Source of the DNA: Ignavibacteria bacterium
Lineage (GTDB): Bacteria; Bacteroidota; Ignavibacteria; Ignavibacteriales; Melioribacteraceae
Assembly: GCA_027347545.1 (NCBI GenBank)
Contig: DAIEQT010000372.1
Coordinates: 1-5,455, forward strand
Length of the DNA: 5,455 bases
Direction of reading: 5' to 3'
Part shown: positions 5,351-5,455 of the stretch, piece after piece
Layout: each line of letters begins with the position of its first letter
Numbering within the stretch: the stretch's first letter is position 1
Position numbers and translations under genes: made by a program
The notes under the pieces: model-generated
The model's database searches: none
Told to the model about the DNA's origin: nothing
The model's input: the letters and a program-made list of their open reading frames with translations, nothing else

Positions 5351-5455
5351 TTACTGGAATAGTGTTAATTGTGTTTCTTTGTGCAAAACAGTGTATTCTT
5401 TTTCTATTCCTTGTTCTTTTACATATTTGGTTATCGTGCTTTCGTCTCCAAACCG
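5351..5455 (-). CDS. C-terminal end of an ORF cut by the window edge, possibly a transposase
   Basis: The last 34 codons and the stop TAA (5351-5353) of a minus-strand frame enter from the right edge. The residues read RFGDESTITKYVKEQG then IEKEYTVLHKETQLTLFQ. The frame is open to the window end and its composition is protein-like. The YxxLHxxxQLxLF ending reminds me of some bacterial transposase C-termini, and the hairpin just behind it would fit an insertion element end. That identification is from memory and weak. What is firm is only an open C-terminal frame with a hairpin behind it. Confidence 0.5.
   Translation of the reverse strand, partial: RFGDESTITKYVKEQGIEKEYTVLHKETQLTLFQ

Overview
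The window is AT-rich and all its convincing genes lie on the minus strand, apparently as one transcription unit read from right to left. The inner-membrane efflux pump, weak Shine-Dalgarno signals before two of the three genes, AT-rich base use and dispersed low-complexity DNA suggest a Gram-negative of the Bacteroidota / Ignavibacteriota type. The sequence alone does not prove this and no taxonomic marker is present.

Layout in the direction of transcription: (1) At the right edge (5351-5455) is the C-terminal end of an unidentified ORF, perhaps a transposase, followed by a strong GC-rich hairpin (5324-5343). (2) Then comes a short open frame (5200-5307) with no good start, which looks like the tail of a broken upstream operon gene. 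(3) An RND-superfamily efflux permease of 1135 residues follows (5182-1775). It carries two stretches that look like repeat DNA caught in the reading frame: about 35 residues of heptamer repeats in the periplasmic porter domain (4652-4756), and a repeat-derived C-terminal tail. (4) A GxxExxY-family protein with a PD-(D/E)XK nuclease-like signature (1752-1354) sits between the two pump genes. (5) A periplasmic membrane fusion (adaptor) protein (1317-109) has a clear GGAGG ribosome binding site. (6) The last 108 bases hold two inverted repeats that may end the transcript.

The permease and adaptor should form the inner-membrane and periplasmic parts of a tripartite, proton-driven efflux pump. 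No outer-membrane TolC-type gene is in the window, and the permease-first order is less usual than adaptor-first.

The most interesting signal is around the GxxExxY gene. It is bracketed by two inverted arms, each with four CAGAT-like words spaced 9, 9 and 10 bases from outside to inside. The match becomes exact in spacing (26 of 33 bases identical) only if a 21-base GC-rich palindromic repeat in one arm is treated as a later insertion. The arms also supply the permease stop codon, part of the GxxExxY start codon and the GxxExxY stop codon. I infer a small gene cassette inserted into the efflux operon, with a second repeat inserted into it afterwards.
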